A model generated the notes under the pieces. The model was not told where the DNA came from. It did not search any database and was given only the letters and a program-made list of their open reading frames with translations. 64,000 bases of DNA, taken from assembly GCF_004006235.1 (NCBI RefSeq), contig NZ_CP034753.1:4024320-4088319 (forward strand). The letters are read 5' to 3'. Below are positions 24,690-33,331 of this stretch, one piece after another. A program made the position numbers and the translations under genes. How positions within the stretch are numbered: position 1 is the first letter of the stretch; each line of letters starts with the position of its first letter. The DNA is from Agromyces sp. LHK192 (GTDB lineage Bacteria; Actinomycetota; Actinomycetes; Actinomycetales; Microbacteriaceae).

Positions 24690-25556
24690 TCAGTGCTCGG
24701 CTGGTTCGGCCTGCTTCGGCGCACCGCCCCACTGCTGCGCGGTGCGGTGGCCGTGCGCGGCACGCTCTGCGTGCAGCACAGGGTAGATGCCCAGCAGGGT
24801 GATCATCGGCGCGAGCGGCCGGAGGTCGTGGATGCCGTGCGCCTCGTACGTCCGCTTGAACCGCTCGACGTAGTAGAGGTAGTCGCGCGGCTTCGAGTCG
24901 AGGCGTCGCGCCGAGATGTTCGCGACCATCGACGAGACGTAGCCGACGCGCAGGCCCTTCAGCGCGAGGTGCAGCGCGAGGTCGAGGTCCTCGTGCATGA
25001 GGTCCTCGCGGTCGGGGCAGACGTCGGCGCGCACCGCGAGCCACGCCTCCTTCGTGATCGCCATGTTGCTGCCGAAGAGGAAGACGTACTCGCCGGCGAG
25101 CTTGACCTGCACACGCCGCACGGCGTCGTCGGCGAGTTCGCCGAGGCGGTGCATGGGCATGTCGTAGTAGCCGACGGGCCCGCTCGCGGCCACGAACTGC
25201 CCGGTGGCGAAGGCGCGCTGCACCTGCTCGACCCAGTCGGGTTCGAGGATCGAGTCGGAGTCGATCCGCCCCAGCACCTCGCCGGTCGCCGCGTCGAAGC
25301 CGGCGTTCCGGGTCGGGGTGATGCCCTGCTCGGCATCCTGCGCCACGATGCGGATGCCGGATGAGGGATGCTCCGCCTGCACGTCCTCGACGACCGCGCG
25401 CGTGCCGTCGGTCGAGCGGTTGTCGACCACGACGATCTCGTGCGCCGCGACCGTCTGGGCAAGGGCTGCCTCGAGGCAGCGGCGGATGTTCGCCTCCTCG
25501 TTGTACGCCGGGATGACGATCGAGACGGTCGGCATCGCCTCAGGAGGTGTGGTCAT
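24690..25556 (-). CDS. Family 2 glycosyltransferase
   Basis: 288 residues from ATG 25556; a GTG three codons upstream and an ATG at 25529 (MPTVSIVIP) are alternatives. The GT-A fold is shown by VSIVIPAYNEEANIRRCLEAALAQ, VVDNRSTDGT and the metal-binding GRIDSDSILEPDWV. The acceptor-side motif LMHEDLDLALHLALKG fits the ED-type catalytic region. It has a weak hydrophobic segment near the end (PMITLLGIYPVL). It probably transfers a sugar to a lipid or cell-wall polymer; the substrate is unknown. The start overlaps the end of the upstream methyltransferase-like gene, so they form an operon. Confidence 0.8.
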   Translation of the reverse strand: MTTPPEAMPTVSIVIPAYNEEANIRRCLEAALAQTVAAHEIVVVDNRSTDGTRAVVEDVQAEHPSSGIRIVAQDAEQGITPTRNAGFDAATGEVLGRIDSDSILEPDWVEQVQRAFATGQFVAASGPVGYYDMPMHRLGELADDAVRRVQVKLAGEYVFLFGSNMAITKEAWLAVRADVCPDREDLMHEDLDLALHLALKGLRVGYVSSMVANISARRLDSKPRDYLYYVERFKRTYEAHGIHDLRPLAPMITLLGIYPVLHAERAAHGHRTAQQWGGAPKQAEPAEH

Positions 25557-26472
25557 GGCTGCCACCGTATCCGACGGCGACCGGGCGAAGGCGAGGCCAC
25601 CAGCAGCGCACCTGGGCGCGGTATCGCCGGAACGGGTCGCCGAAGCGCGCCTCGAGATCGGCCTCCTCGTGCGGGCGGATGACGTGATCCCAGAGGACGG
25701 CGCCGGCGACGGCGTAGACCACCACCAGCCAGGAGCCGAGGATCAGCCCGACCGCGGCGCCCTGCATGATCCCGGCGACGGCCATCGGATTGCGCACGAA
25801 CCGGTAGGGGCCGGCGACGACCAGGCGGTTCGGCATCGCGGCGGGCAGCGGCGTGCCGTCCCCGCGCACCGACATCGCGACCGCCGCCCAGATGCCGAGC
25901 GCGCTGGCGAGCAGCAGCACGGCGATGCCGATGGGCACGGCGGGCGGCGGGAAGTCGACCGAGAGCCGCCACCTGGACTCGAACCACGCGATCACGATCG
26001 GGATGACGCAGAGGAACAGCCCCCAGAACACCACGATCTCGAGGCCCGTCCCGGCGAGGTGCGCGCGGGCGTCTCCACGCCGATCGGCCGGCCGGAACTC
26101 GAACGGACCTCGGATCAGCCATTCGGTCGGCACCCTGCCGAGCGTCACGAGGCACAGCGCGAGCATCGAACCACCGGATGCCGCCGCCATCGCGAGCACG
26201 CCCCACCCGGCCTCCCCGGTGAACGTCGCGTAGCCCGCGAGGCCGAGCGCGACGAGCAGCGTCCATCCCGTCGCGATGAACGCCGCCCATCGAACACCGG
26301 CCGCGGCGATCCCCGAGGCGAGGACGAACAGCGGCAGGTCGAGCGCCGCGATCACGATGGGATCGAGGCTTCCGAGCGTCGCCTCGCGCACGAACGGCAC
26401 GGTGAAGACGGCGACCCACCATGCGGCGCCGGCAGCCGCCTGCACGGCGAAGTACACCCGACCCCAGCGCAT
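25540..26472 (-). CDS. Membrane methyltransferase of the ICMT/PEMT type
   Basis: 310 residues with about eight membrane helices. The C-terminal third has the signature of isoprenylcysteine/phospholipid methyltransferases: GPYRFVRNPMAVAGIMQG (about 213-230) followed by RPHEEADLEARFGDPFRRYRAQV (about 266-288), which binds S-adenosylmethionine. The N-terminal half (about 1-130) is an extra membrane domain without a recognised family. Substrate unknown; lipid or an isoprenoid is likely. Overlaps the start of the glycosyltransferase gene. Confidence 0.65.
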   Translation of the reverse strand: MRWGRVYFAVQAAAGAAWWVAVFTVPFVREATLGSLDPIVIAALDLPLFVLASGIAAAGVRWAAFIATGWTLLVALGLAGYATFTGEAGWGVLAMAAASGGSMLALCLVTLGRVPTEWLIRGPFEFRPADRRGDARAHLAGTGLEIVVFWGLFLCVIPIVIAWFESRWRLSVDFPPPAVPIGIAVLLLASALGIWAAVAMSVRGDGTPLPAAMPNRLVVAGPYRFVRNPMAVAGIMQGAAVGLILGSWLVVVYAVAGAVLWDHVIRPHEEADLEARFGDPFRRYRAQVRCWWPRLRPVAVGYGGSHDHTS

Positions 26473-26515
26473 TCGGCAACGGTATCGCGGGCTCGCCCGG
26501 CAGTGGCGCGGCCGC

Positions 26516-27301
26516 TCAGTCGTCGAGCAGCTGCACGTCCACGCGCTCGAACGCGCCCGGACCGACCGAGATGGTCCCGGCGTACGGGTGGTCCATGTCG
26601 GCGGTCACGAACATGACGAGCCCGATGAACAGGGCGAGCATCCCCGCGATGAACACGTGCATGCGCCGGCTCGACACGTCGATCAGCCCGATCAGCACCG
26701 CGTTGATGATCGCGCCGACCCAGATGACCAGCCAGAACAGCAGGGGGAGCTGCAGCGTCACCGCGTCGATCCGCTCGCGGCGGTCCTCGACGAACTCGTC
26801 GAAGGTCGCCAGCAGCTGGAGGTACACCGCCTCCTGGCCGGCCGTCTCGGGCTCGAACCCGTGCAGGAGTCGATCGAACTCGTCGACGTGGGGGGCACTC
26901 GCCTCGGGGATCAGGCCCTCGCGCTGGTCGGGCCAGTCCTCGTTGATCACCACGTGCACGTAGGCGTCGAGCCGATCGCGCATCTCCTCGCCGATGGACT
27001 CCGGCAGGCCGTCGGTGCCGCGGTGCAGCGCTCCGAGGTCGACCGCCTCGTCGAGGGTCGCCGCGTGCGTGCTGGCGTAGTTCTCGTAGACGGAGACGGC
27101 GACGAGTGCGAGGAGGATGCCGAAGAAGACGCCGAACGTGCCGATCACGTGCGCCAGGGCGCGGTCCCACTGCTTTCGGTCGTCGACGAAGCGGCGCACC
27201 AGTGGGCGCAGGCCGAGCGCGATCAGGCACGACGCCAGCACGAACCCGCCGACGAACACCGGCAGCGTGATCCACACGCTCGTGTCGTAGAACCAGTTCA
27301 C
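26516..27301 (-). CDS. DUF4239 membrane protein (bestrophin-like)
   Basis: 261 residues from a GTG with GGGGGAGGG just upstream. Two helices at the N-terminus (about 12-33 and 50-75), a long soluble stretch and two C-terminal helices (about 185-205 and 212-235) are the layout of DUF4239 proteins. LDEAVDLGALHRGTDGLP and the acidic soluble region are family-like. Function unknown; an ion-channel role has been suggested only by analogy with bestrophins. Confidence 0.7.
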   Translation of the reverse strand: MNWFYDTSVWITLPVFVGGFVLASCLIALGLRPLVRRFVDDRKQWDRALAHVIGTFGVFFGILLALVAVSVYENYASTHAATLDEAVDLGALHRGTDGLPESIGEEMRDRLDAYVHVVINEDWPDQREGLIPEASAPHVDEFDRLLHGFEPETAGQEAVYLQLLATFDEFVEDRRERIDAVTLQLPLLFWLVIWVGAIINAVLIGLIDVSSRRMHVFIAGMLALFIGLVMFVTADMDHPYAGTISVGPGAFERVDVQLLDD

Positions 27302-27452
27302 GTGCCCTCCCCCCGGGGGCGCAGCCGGCGGCTCCGCCCGCCGGTCGGGCGACAGCATACTCGCGGTCGAATCGGGTCCGCACGACCGCGAATCCCGCGA
27401 TGACGCCGCCCGCGGCGTACGGTCGGCCGGCCCGGCGCAGTACCGTGACGGT

Positions 27453-28286
27453 GTGATCCACGAGGAACGCGACCCCCCGAGCAAGCTGGCGGGCATCGTC
27501 GTGCGCGCGTGGTTCCTCGAGACGCAGCCGGCTCGGCGGTTCGAGAAGATCCTGCCGATGCCGTTCGCGCACCTGATCGTCAACCTCTCGACCTCGTACC
27601 GACAGTTCGATGCCGGCGGCGTCGCCACCGAGGTGTCCGATGCGTTCGTGTCGGGTCTGCAGTCCGGATACCTCGTGATCGAGTCGCCCGCGCTCATCCG
27701 GCACGTCGGCCTCGAACTCGCGCCGACCGGGTTCCACGCGCTCGGAGCGGCGGCGCCCGCGGCGACGGCGGGGCGCGTCACGGATGCGCGCGCGGTGTTC
27801 GGCGGCGTCGACGAGTTGGTGCAGCGGCTGCGGACGATCGATCGCCCGACGGAGGCGGTCGACGCCCTGCTCGACTTCGCCGAGGAACGGACTCCTGCTG
27901 CCGGCGGCCCTCGCTACCCGCTGGTCGAGGCAGCGCTCGAGGAGGTCCGGACCGATCCCGACATCCGGATCGGTCCGCTCGCGATGCGACTCGGCGTCTC
28001 GCACCGTGCGCTGCTCGCCCGCGTTCGAGCGGTCACCGGCACGACGCTGAAGCACCACGCGCAGGTGCAGCGGTTCCACCGGTTCATCGACGCGGTGCAC
28101 GCCGCCGGAGGCCGACCGGACTGGGCCGGCCTCGCCGCGGCATCCGGCTACTACGACCAGCCCGACGTGATCCGGGCGTTCCGACGGTTCAGCGGCTGGA
28201 CACCCGCGGAGTACTACCGGCTCGTCGCCGAGCACGGGCCCGAGGTCGCGCATTTCGTGCCGCTCGACCAGGTGCCCGCGTCGTAG
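27453..28286 (+). CDS. AraC-family transcriptional regulator
   Basis: 277 residues from GTG 27453, with TACCGT six bases upstream, so probably leaderless. The N-terminal half is an AraC ligand-binding barrel (MPFAHLIVNLSTSYRQFDAGG). The C-terminal two helix-turn-helix motifs span about 175-270 (RIGPLAMRLGVSHRALLARVRAVTGTT and WAGLAAASGYYDQPDVIRAFRRFSGWTPAEY). It is divergent from the DUF4239 gene (151 bases between) and convergent with the DUF1761 gene. Target unknown. Confidence 0.85.
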   Translation: MIHEERDPPSKLAGIVVRAWFLETQPARRFEKILPMPFAHLIVNLSTSYRQFDAGGVATEVSDAFVSGLQSGYLVIESPALIRHVGLELAPTGFHALGAAAPAATAGRVTDARAVFGGVDELVQRLRTIDRPTEAVDALLDFAEERTPAAGGPRYPLVEAALEEVRTDPDIRIGPLAMRLGVSHRALLARVRAVTGTTLKHHAQVQRFHRFIDAVHAAGGRPDWAGLAAASGYYDQPDVIRAFRRFSGWTPAEYYRLVAEHGPEVAHFVPLDQVPAS

Positions 28287-28298
28287 CGGCATCCGGAT

Positions 28299-28694
28299 TC
28301 AGGCCTGCATCCCGCCGATGATGGCGCCCATCGCGGTGAAGGTGACGACGTGGTACCCCGCATCGATCGCCCAGAGGGCGAACGGGCGGCGTTCGAACAG
28401 GTAGGTGATGGCGAGGCCGGCGGCCACCCACGTCAGCCCGGCCGCGAGGCCCGCGACGGTTCCGAACGCGAGGCCGCCCGCGCCGATGAAGGCGGCGAGG
28501 CTCGCGGCCATCACGACGGCGAGCAGGAACGAGCCGATGAAGATACGCGCCATGCCCGTGCGCAGCTGCTCGTCACTCACCCCGGCTGCGCGTTGCCACG
28601 GCTTCGCGAACAACAGCGAGTACCAGATGCCGCCGACCACGAAGGCGGCGACGGCCGCGAGGCCGACGGCGAGCGGGTTCATCACGAGGTCCAT
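28299..28694 (-). CDS. DUF1761 membrane protein
   Basis: 131 residues from ATG 28694; ten further upstream residues are possible. Four helices are visible, and the start MNPLAVGLAAVAAFVVGGIWYSLLFAKPWQ is the DUF1761 signature (small tryptophan/tyrosine-containing first helix with a following KPW). Function unknown. It sits between the AraC gene and a TetR gene on the same strand as the TetR gene. Confidence 0.7.
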   Translation of the reverse strand: MDLVMNPLAVGLAAVAAFVVGGIWYSLLFAKPWQRAAGVSDEQLRTGMARIFIGSFLLAVVMAASLAAFIGAGGLAFGTVAGLAAGLTWVAAGLAITYLFERRPFALWAIDAGYHVVTFTAMGAIIGGMQA

Positions 28695-28778
28695 GTCGAG
28701 ATGATGCCGCCGCCGGCAGCTCACCGGATTGGAGATTCTTGACGCATCCGGGCCTTGCGGGGCCGCCCCCGGCGCGCC

Positions 28779-29372
28779 TCAGTGCTCTGGGCCGCCGAAG
28801 ACGGCGTCGATCGCCATCGTGAGCGTGGACGCCTCGAACTTCAGGCGCTCGGACGCGGGGAGGATCGCGCGGTCGAGCGAGAGCCCGTCGATGACGGCCA
28901 TGAGAAAGCGGGTGCGTTCCCGGGTGTCGCCCGGCGCGAGCGCTCCCTCCGCTTCGAGGATCGCGAGCCAGGACTCGACGCGGAGCTCGGCCTGCCGGAT
29001 GAGCACGAGGTATCCCGTCCGCGCCTCGTCGGTCGATTCCGGGGAGATGAACGCCTCGTAGATCGTCTGCCAGGTCTCTCGCGCCTGGGTTTCCGTTGTG
29101 AACGGTTCGAGGAGGGCCCACAGGCTCTCTCGGAGCCGTTCGCGAGGCGGAACCGACGTGTCGTGGATCCTGGCGTCGGGCATCGCCTCCGCGTAGATGT
29201 CGGTGAGCACCGCGTCGATGAGCGCGCGTTGCGTCGGGAAGTAGTGGCGAAGGGTGCTCGCACCGACGCCGGCCCGCGCCGCGACGGCGCGCACGCTGGG
29301 TCGCTCGAGCGCTTCGCGCGTGATCTCCTTCGCCGCGTCGAGGATGCGCTCGCGAGTGCCGATGGTCACCAC
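28779..29372 (-). CDS. TetR-family transcriptional regulator
   Basis: 197 residues. The helix-turn-helix is at about 8-53 (TRERILDAAKEIT, VRAVAARAGVGASTLRHYFPTQRALI) and the ligand domain follows. Two adjacent GTG codons (29372 and 29369) are possible starts, with AGGAGG immediately before them and a TAGTAT -10 about 15 bases upstream. It is divergent from the GPP34 gene, and a 12+12 inverted repeat lies between them, so it probably controls itself and the GPP34/exporter genes. Confidence 0.85.
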   Translation of the reverse strand: MVTIGTRERILDAAKEITREALERPSVRAVAARAGVGASTLRHYFPTQRALIDAVLTDIYAEAMPDARIHDTSVPPRERLRESLWALLEPFTTETQARETWQTIYEAFISPESTDEARTGYLVLIRQAELRVESWLAILEAEGALAPGDTRERTRFLMAVIDGLSLDRAILPASERLKFEASTLTMAIDAVFGGPEH

Positions 29373-29402
29373 CTCCTGTCTCAGGGAATACTACCGACCC
29401 GC

Positions 29403-29435
29403 ACAGCGTACTAGTACAGTGTGCTAGTACGCTGT
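29403..29435. promoter_or_regulatory. TetR-type operator between divergent TetR and GPP34 genes
   Basis: Perfect 12-bp arms ACAGCGTACTAG (29403-29414) and CTAGTACGCTGT (29424-29435) flank nine bases. A further CTAGTAC copy (29411-29417) overlaps the left arm, and the internal GTACTAGTAC is itself palindromic. The overlapping half-sites could hold two dimers. The site is 31-63 bases upstream of the TetR start and 37-69 bases upstream of the GPP34 start. Confidence 0.65.
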
Positions 29436-29471
29436 ACTAGCGAGACATGCACTCCAGCGAAAGGCAAGCTC

Positions 29472-30173
29472 ATGACCGACCAGGCCGGACACGACGCGAC
29501 GACCACCCGATACGGCGTCGCCGACGACCTCCTCCTGCTCCTCTTCCAGCCGGCGTCCGGAACCGTCTCCGGCGAGAACACGCTGTTCTACGTGCTCGCG
29601 GGGGCGGTGCTCACCGACCTCGCGCTCGAGGACGCGGTGGCGGTCGACGACCGCGGCGCCCGGGGCACCGTCGTCGCGGCAGCGGGCGACACCGCACCCG
29701 ACGACGAACTCCTGCTCCCGATGTGGGAGTACCTGGCCGACAAGTCGCGCGGCGTGCAGACCGCACTCGCCGCGATCGGCCCGCGCCTGCGCGAACCCGT
29801 GCTCGACCGGCTCGTCGCCCGCGGCGACCTGCGGCGCGAGCGCGGCAGGGTGCTCGGGTTCATCCCGACCGAGACGATCGAACTCGGCGACACCGGCCGG
29901 CGCGAGCAGTTGGTCGCCGCCGTCCGGGCGACCCTCGTCGACGGCGCCGAGCCGACCGCGCGCACCGCGGCGCTCGCCGCCCTGCTCTCGGCGAGCGGCG
30001 CGCTGCCGACGCTGCACCGCGAGATCCCCTGGGGGTCTGCCGTCGCCACCCGCGCGAAGGAACTCGAGCGCGGCGACTTCGGCGCGGATGCCGCGGCGCA
30101 GGCCGTCACCCGCACGATGACCGCCGTCGTCGTCAACGCCGTGATCGCCGCGGGGGTCGTGTCGGGCCGCTGA
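29472..30173 (+). CDS. GPP34-family protein (Golgi phosphoprotein 3-like)
   Basis: 233 residues from ATG 29472. The fold of eukaryotic GOLPH3 is indicated by VADDLLLLLFQPASGTVS, the repeated helices and LVARGDLRRERGRVLGFIPTETIEL. In eukaryotes these proteins bind PtdIns4P; bacterial members are uncharacterised and often occur near stress regulators. Here the gene is divergent from a TetR gene and followed, across a tandem repeat, by a small exporter gene. A role at the membrane surface is plausible but unproven. Confidence 0.75.
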   Translation: MTDQAGHDATTTRYGVADDLLLLLFQPASGTVSGENTLFYVLAGAVLTDLALEDAVAVDDRGARGTVVAAAGDTAPDDELLLPMWEYLADKSRGVQTALAAIGPRLREPVLDRLVARGDLRRERGRVLGFIPTETIELGDTGRREQLVAAVRATLVDGAEPTARTAALAALLSASGALPTLHREIPWGSAVATRAKELERGDFGADAAAQAVTRTMTAVVVNAVIAAGVVSGR

Positions 30174-30249
30174 CCGAACCGCCGACCTGATCGAACCACT
30201 ACCTGACCGAACCACTACCTGACCGAACCACTACCTGACCGAACCGCTG
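30170..30249 (+). repeat. 16-bp tandem repeat, about five copies
   Basis: The unit CCTGACCGAACCACTA is repeated at 30186, 30202, 30218 and 30234. A degenerate first copy runs from 30170 over the end of the GPP34 stop codon; the first full copy has one change and the last has three. The block fills the whole spacer between the GPP34 gene and the next start, ending 11 bases before it. It may have arisen by duplication of the stop-codon context ctgaccgaacc. Confidence 0.85.
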
Positions 30250-30260
30250 AAAGGACCGTC

Positions 30261-30845
30261 GTGAACCTCATCGAGGCACTCCAAGACCTCATGTCCCAAG
30301 TCCCCCTGCTCGTGCAGCCGCTGATCGTGGCCGCCGCAGCAGCCATCCCGTTCGTCGAGGGCGAGCTCGCGTCGGTGCTCGGCGTCTGGGCGGGCCTGAA
30401 CCCGTTCGTCGCCTTCGCGGCAGCCGTCACGGGCAACTTCCTCTCCGTCTTCGTCGTCGTCGTGTTCGGGGCGCGCATCCGCGCCGCCATCGTCGCGGCG
30501 CGGGCGCGTCGCCGAGCGCCGGAACGCGTCCCGGCGATGGTCGGCGCGAGCGGGTCGGATGCCGCTCCACTCGTCGAGCCGGATCAGCCCGAGGCATCCG
30601 CGACGTCGGCGAAGGCCGAATCGAAGGGCCGCCAGCGCTTCCGCCGCTTCCTGGTCCGCTTCGGCGTGCCCGGGGCGAGCATCCTCGGCCCGCTCGCGCT
30701 GCCGACGCAGATCACCTCGGCGATGCTCGTCGCCTCCGGCGTCTCGAAGGGCTGGATCCTGCTCTGGCAGGCCGTCGCGATCGTCCTGTGGACCGCGTTC
30801 ACGACCGCCGTGAGCGTCGGGGTCATCACACTGGTCGCGGGCTGA
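30261..30845 (+). CDS. Small multidrug-export-family membrane protein
   Basis: 194 residues from GTG 30261 with AAAGGA five bases upstream. The pattern of an N-terminal helix pair containing PFVEGELASVLGVWAGLNP and a C-terminal RFGVPGASILGPLALPTQITSAML matches the family usually annotated as small multi-drug export proteins (PF06695 type). A charged Ala/Glu/Arg-rich loop (about 75-130) separates the halves. Probable member of the TetR-controlled unit. Substrate unknown. Confidence 0.7.
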   Translation: MNLIEALQDLMSQVPLLVQPLIVAAAAAIPFVEGELASVLGVWAGLNPFVAFAAAVTGNFLSVFVVVVFGARIRAAIVAARARRRAPERVPAMVGASGSDAAPLVEPDQPEASATSAKAESKGRQRFRRFLVRFGVPGASILGPLALPTQITSAMLVASGVSKGWILLWQAVAIVLWTAFTTAVSVGVITLVAG

Positions 30846-30876
30846 CGGCCGACGAGCGGTGTGTCAGACTCGCGCC

Positions 30877-32010
30877 ATGACCACCGGGCTGAAGGACCTG
30901 CTGGAGCGGCACCTCGAGCGCGGGACCATCCCCGGCGCGGTTGCGATCCTCGCGCCGGCCGACGGCGAGAGCGAGGTCGTCGCGGTCGGCGCGAGTGCGA
31001 TCGAGGGCCCGCCGATCACGCCCGATGCGATCTTCCGCATCCAGTCGATGACGAAGGCCATCACCGCGGTGGCGGCGCTCCGGCTCGTCGAAGCCGGTCG
31101 CGTCGGCCTGGACGACGCGCTCGACGAGTGGATGCCCGAGCTGCGCGGCCGACGGGTGCTCACCTCGCCGACCGCGCCGCTCGACGACACGGTGCCGGCG
31201 CGACGGTCGATCACGCTGCGGCACCTGCTCACGAACACGAGCGGGTACGGCGGCATCGTGGTCGACTCGCCGCTGCAGCGCGCGATGGAGGACAACGGAA
31301 CCGCAGCGGATGCCGAGCCGGTCGCGCTGGGCGCCGGCGAGTGGCTGGCCCGCCTCGCGGAGCTGCCGCTCGCCTTCCAGCCGGGGGAGGGTTGGCGGTA
31401 CCACCACTCGTTCGGCATCCTCGGCATCCTCATCTCCAGGATCACCGGCCGGCCGACCGGCGACCACCTCGCCGAAGACCTGTTCGGTCCGCTCGGCATG
31501 GTCGACACGGGATTCTGGACTCCCGCCGATCAGGCGCACCGGCTGCCCGCCGCGTACCGTCACGAAGGCGGCGGGCTCGTCGAGACCGAGCCCGCCGGGG
31601 GCGGGTTCTACGCGGGCACTCCACCGTTCGACGTCGACCACGCCGAGCTCGTGTCGACGGCGACGGACTACCTCCGATTCCTGCGGATGCTCGCGCTCGG
31701 CGGCACGGTGGACGGTGAGCGAATGCTCTCGGCCGAACACCTCGCGGCGATGACCGGCGACCAGGCCCCCGCCCGGGTGAAGACGGACGACAGCTTCTAC
31801 CCCGGGTTCTGGGACGGCATGGGCTGGGGCTTCGGGGTCGGGGTGCAGACCTCGGGGCCGCGCGCGGGCAGGTACGGCTGGTCGGGCGGGCAGGGCACCG
31901 ACTTCTTCGTCGAACCCGACGGCACGATCGCGATCCTGCTCACCCAGGTCGAGCTCGACGGGCCGATGTTCCCGCTCCTCGACGAGTTCCAGGACGTCGT
32001 CGGGGAGTGA
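30877..32010 (+). CDS. Serine hydrolase of the beta-lactamase / EstB family
   Basis: 377 residues from ATG 30877. The catalytic SxxK motif is Ser57-Met-Thr-Lys60 in FRIQSMTKAITA. The second-motif region reads GWRYHHSFGILG in place of the usual YxN, and WSGGQGTDFFVEPDG near 325 is in the position of the third motif. No signal peptide, so cytoplasmic. This group includes esterases, D-aminopeptidases and class C beta-lactamase relatives; an esterase is most likely here. A CAGACT lies six bases before the ATG, so it may be leaderless. Confidence 0.8.
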   Translation: MTTGLKDLLERHLERGTIPGAVAILAPADGESEVVAVGASAIEGPPITPDAIFRIQSMTKAITAVAALRLVEAGRVGLDDALDEWMPELRGRRVLTSPTAPLDDTVPARRSITLRHLLTNTSGYGGIVVDSPLQRAMEDNGTAADAEPVALGAGEWLARLAELPLAFQPGEGWRYHHSFGILGILISRITGRPTGDHLAEDLFGPLGMVDTGFWTPADQAHRLPAAYRHEGGGLVETEPAGGGFYAGTPPFDVDHAELVSTATDYLRFLRMLALGGTVDGERMLSAEHLAAMTGDQAPARVKTDDSFYPGFWDGMGWGFGVGVQTSGPRAGRYGWSGGQGTDFFVEPDGTIAILLTQVELDGPMFPLLDEFQDVVGE

Positions 32011-32046
32011 GTGCGTCGGCGGGAGGCACGGGCGTACACTGCCCGC

Positions 32047-32418
32047 ATGACCGGTCCAGCGACGATCGACGAGTACCTCGCAACCGTTCCTCCCGAGGTG
32101 GCGGAGCGCCTGCAGCGCATCCGCGAGGTGATCGAGGCGGAAGTCCCCGATCCCGAGGAGCGGATCCGGTACGGGATGCCGGCCGTCATGCTCGGCGGCC
32201 GGTACGCCCTGCACTTCGCCGGCTGGAAGAAGCACATCGGCATCTATCCGGTGCCGACCCTCGACGAACTCCTCGAGTCGGAGGTCGCGCCGCACCGCAC
32301 GGAGAAGGACTCGGTCGTGTTCCCGCACTCCGCCCCCGTGCCCTACGACCTGATCGGTCGGATCACCGCCGCGATCGTGGCGCGACGGAAGGCGAGCACC
32401 GCGTCCACCGGAAGGTAG
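32047..32418 (+). CDS. DUF1801 protein (YdhG-like)
   Basis: 123 residues from ATG 32047. IDEYLATVPPEVAERLQRIREVI, IRYGMPAVML and ALHFAGWKKHIGIYP are the signature of DUF1801, a small fold related to frataxin-like proteins of unknown function. TACACT lies exactly six bases before the ATG, a typical leaderless start. The 3' end overlaps the degraded convergent HAAS gene by 76 bases. Confidence 0.8.
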   Translation: MTGPATIDEYLATVPPEVAERLQRIREVIEAEVPDPEERIRYGMPAVMLGGRYALHFAGWKKHIGIYPVPTLDELLESEVAPHRTEKDSVVFPHSAPVPYDLIGRITAAIVARRKASTASTGR

Positions 32419-33331
32419 AGGACGAAGATCGCGAGCAGGGCCTTGCACGTGGCATCCGCCTCCGGGGAGACGAAGATCGGACCGCCGAGGATCCACCAGA
32501 GCATCACCGCGAACGTGGCGACATCCAGCACCCGTGGAGGCGATGCAGCGGCGGAGACCAACGGCCCGCGATCAGCAGCGCGATCCCCAGCCCGACGTAC
32601 GCGGCTCCCACGAGCAATATCCATGGAGCGCGGAGGGCGAGGAACTGCTCGTCGAGGGCGAGTGCGTCCAGCGCCGGCTGGGGGAGCCAGGGTGCCACCG
32701 AAGGCAGTCCGGGCAGCGCGAGGAGTGTCGTCGCTCCCAGCAGGCTGAGCGCCATCGTGACGACCAATCCCGTGCGGCTCACCAGATCGCGATCGATCGT
32801 CTGCGCTGGGATGCGGGGCGCTGCTCGAGGAGTCCAGGACTCGGAGGATGCGTCGCGTCGTCGGTTCGCCAGCGCGGCGAGCAGGGTGTAGGTGATCAGG
32901 AGCCCCGGCCACCAGAACGCACCGATTCCGGGGCCGAGCCACCACACCGTCAGCCGGCCCCACCACGCGTCTGCACCGTAGTCCCAGCCGACGACGGGGA
33001 TGGCGCCCGAGAGGTAGCCCGCGAGCGACACCACCCAGATCACGCCGACTCCACCGAGGGCGAGCCAGGTGAATCGCGGGGCATCCGACGGACGGATCAC
33101 GGTGAAGCCGGCCGGACGGTATCGGTCGGCCACGTCCTGCGGGGCGCCGAATGCCGTGAGCAGGTCCATGGTCATCGCGGCATCCGGTGCCCGATCGGAA
33201 TCGGTCGCTCGGCCGGCCAGTTCGTCGTCGAGCAGCGAGCGCAGTTCGAGTGCGACATCGGTGCGCTGCCGTTGCGGAAGGTGTCGCACCACGTCGCCGA
33301 CGTAGCTGTCGATGATGGCCTTCGGGTCCAT
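32343..33331 (-). pseudogene. HAAS-domain membrane protein interrupted by a frameshift
   Basis: The frame from ATG 33331 (MDPKAIIDSYVGDVVRHLPQRQR) holds an N-terminal HAAS-like domain (about 1-80), then five or so membrane helices. It runs out of frame near 32555 after LLIAGRWSPP and stops at 32504. The next frame continues AAASPPRVLDVATFAVMLWWILGGP with a further helix pair and ends at 32343. One missing base explains the break. The intact protein would have about 330 residues. The start overlaps the stop of the PadR gene (TGATG), the usual PadR-HAAS operon, in which the HAAS protein is thought to be a membrane-bound partner or target of PadR. Either a pseudogene or a sequencing error. Confidence 0.7.
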
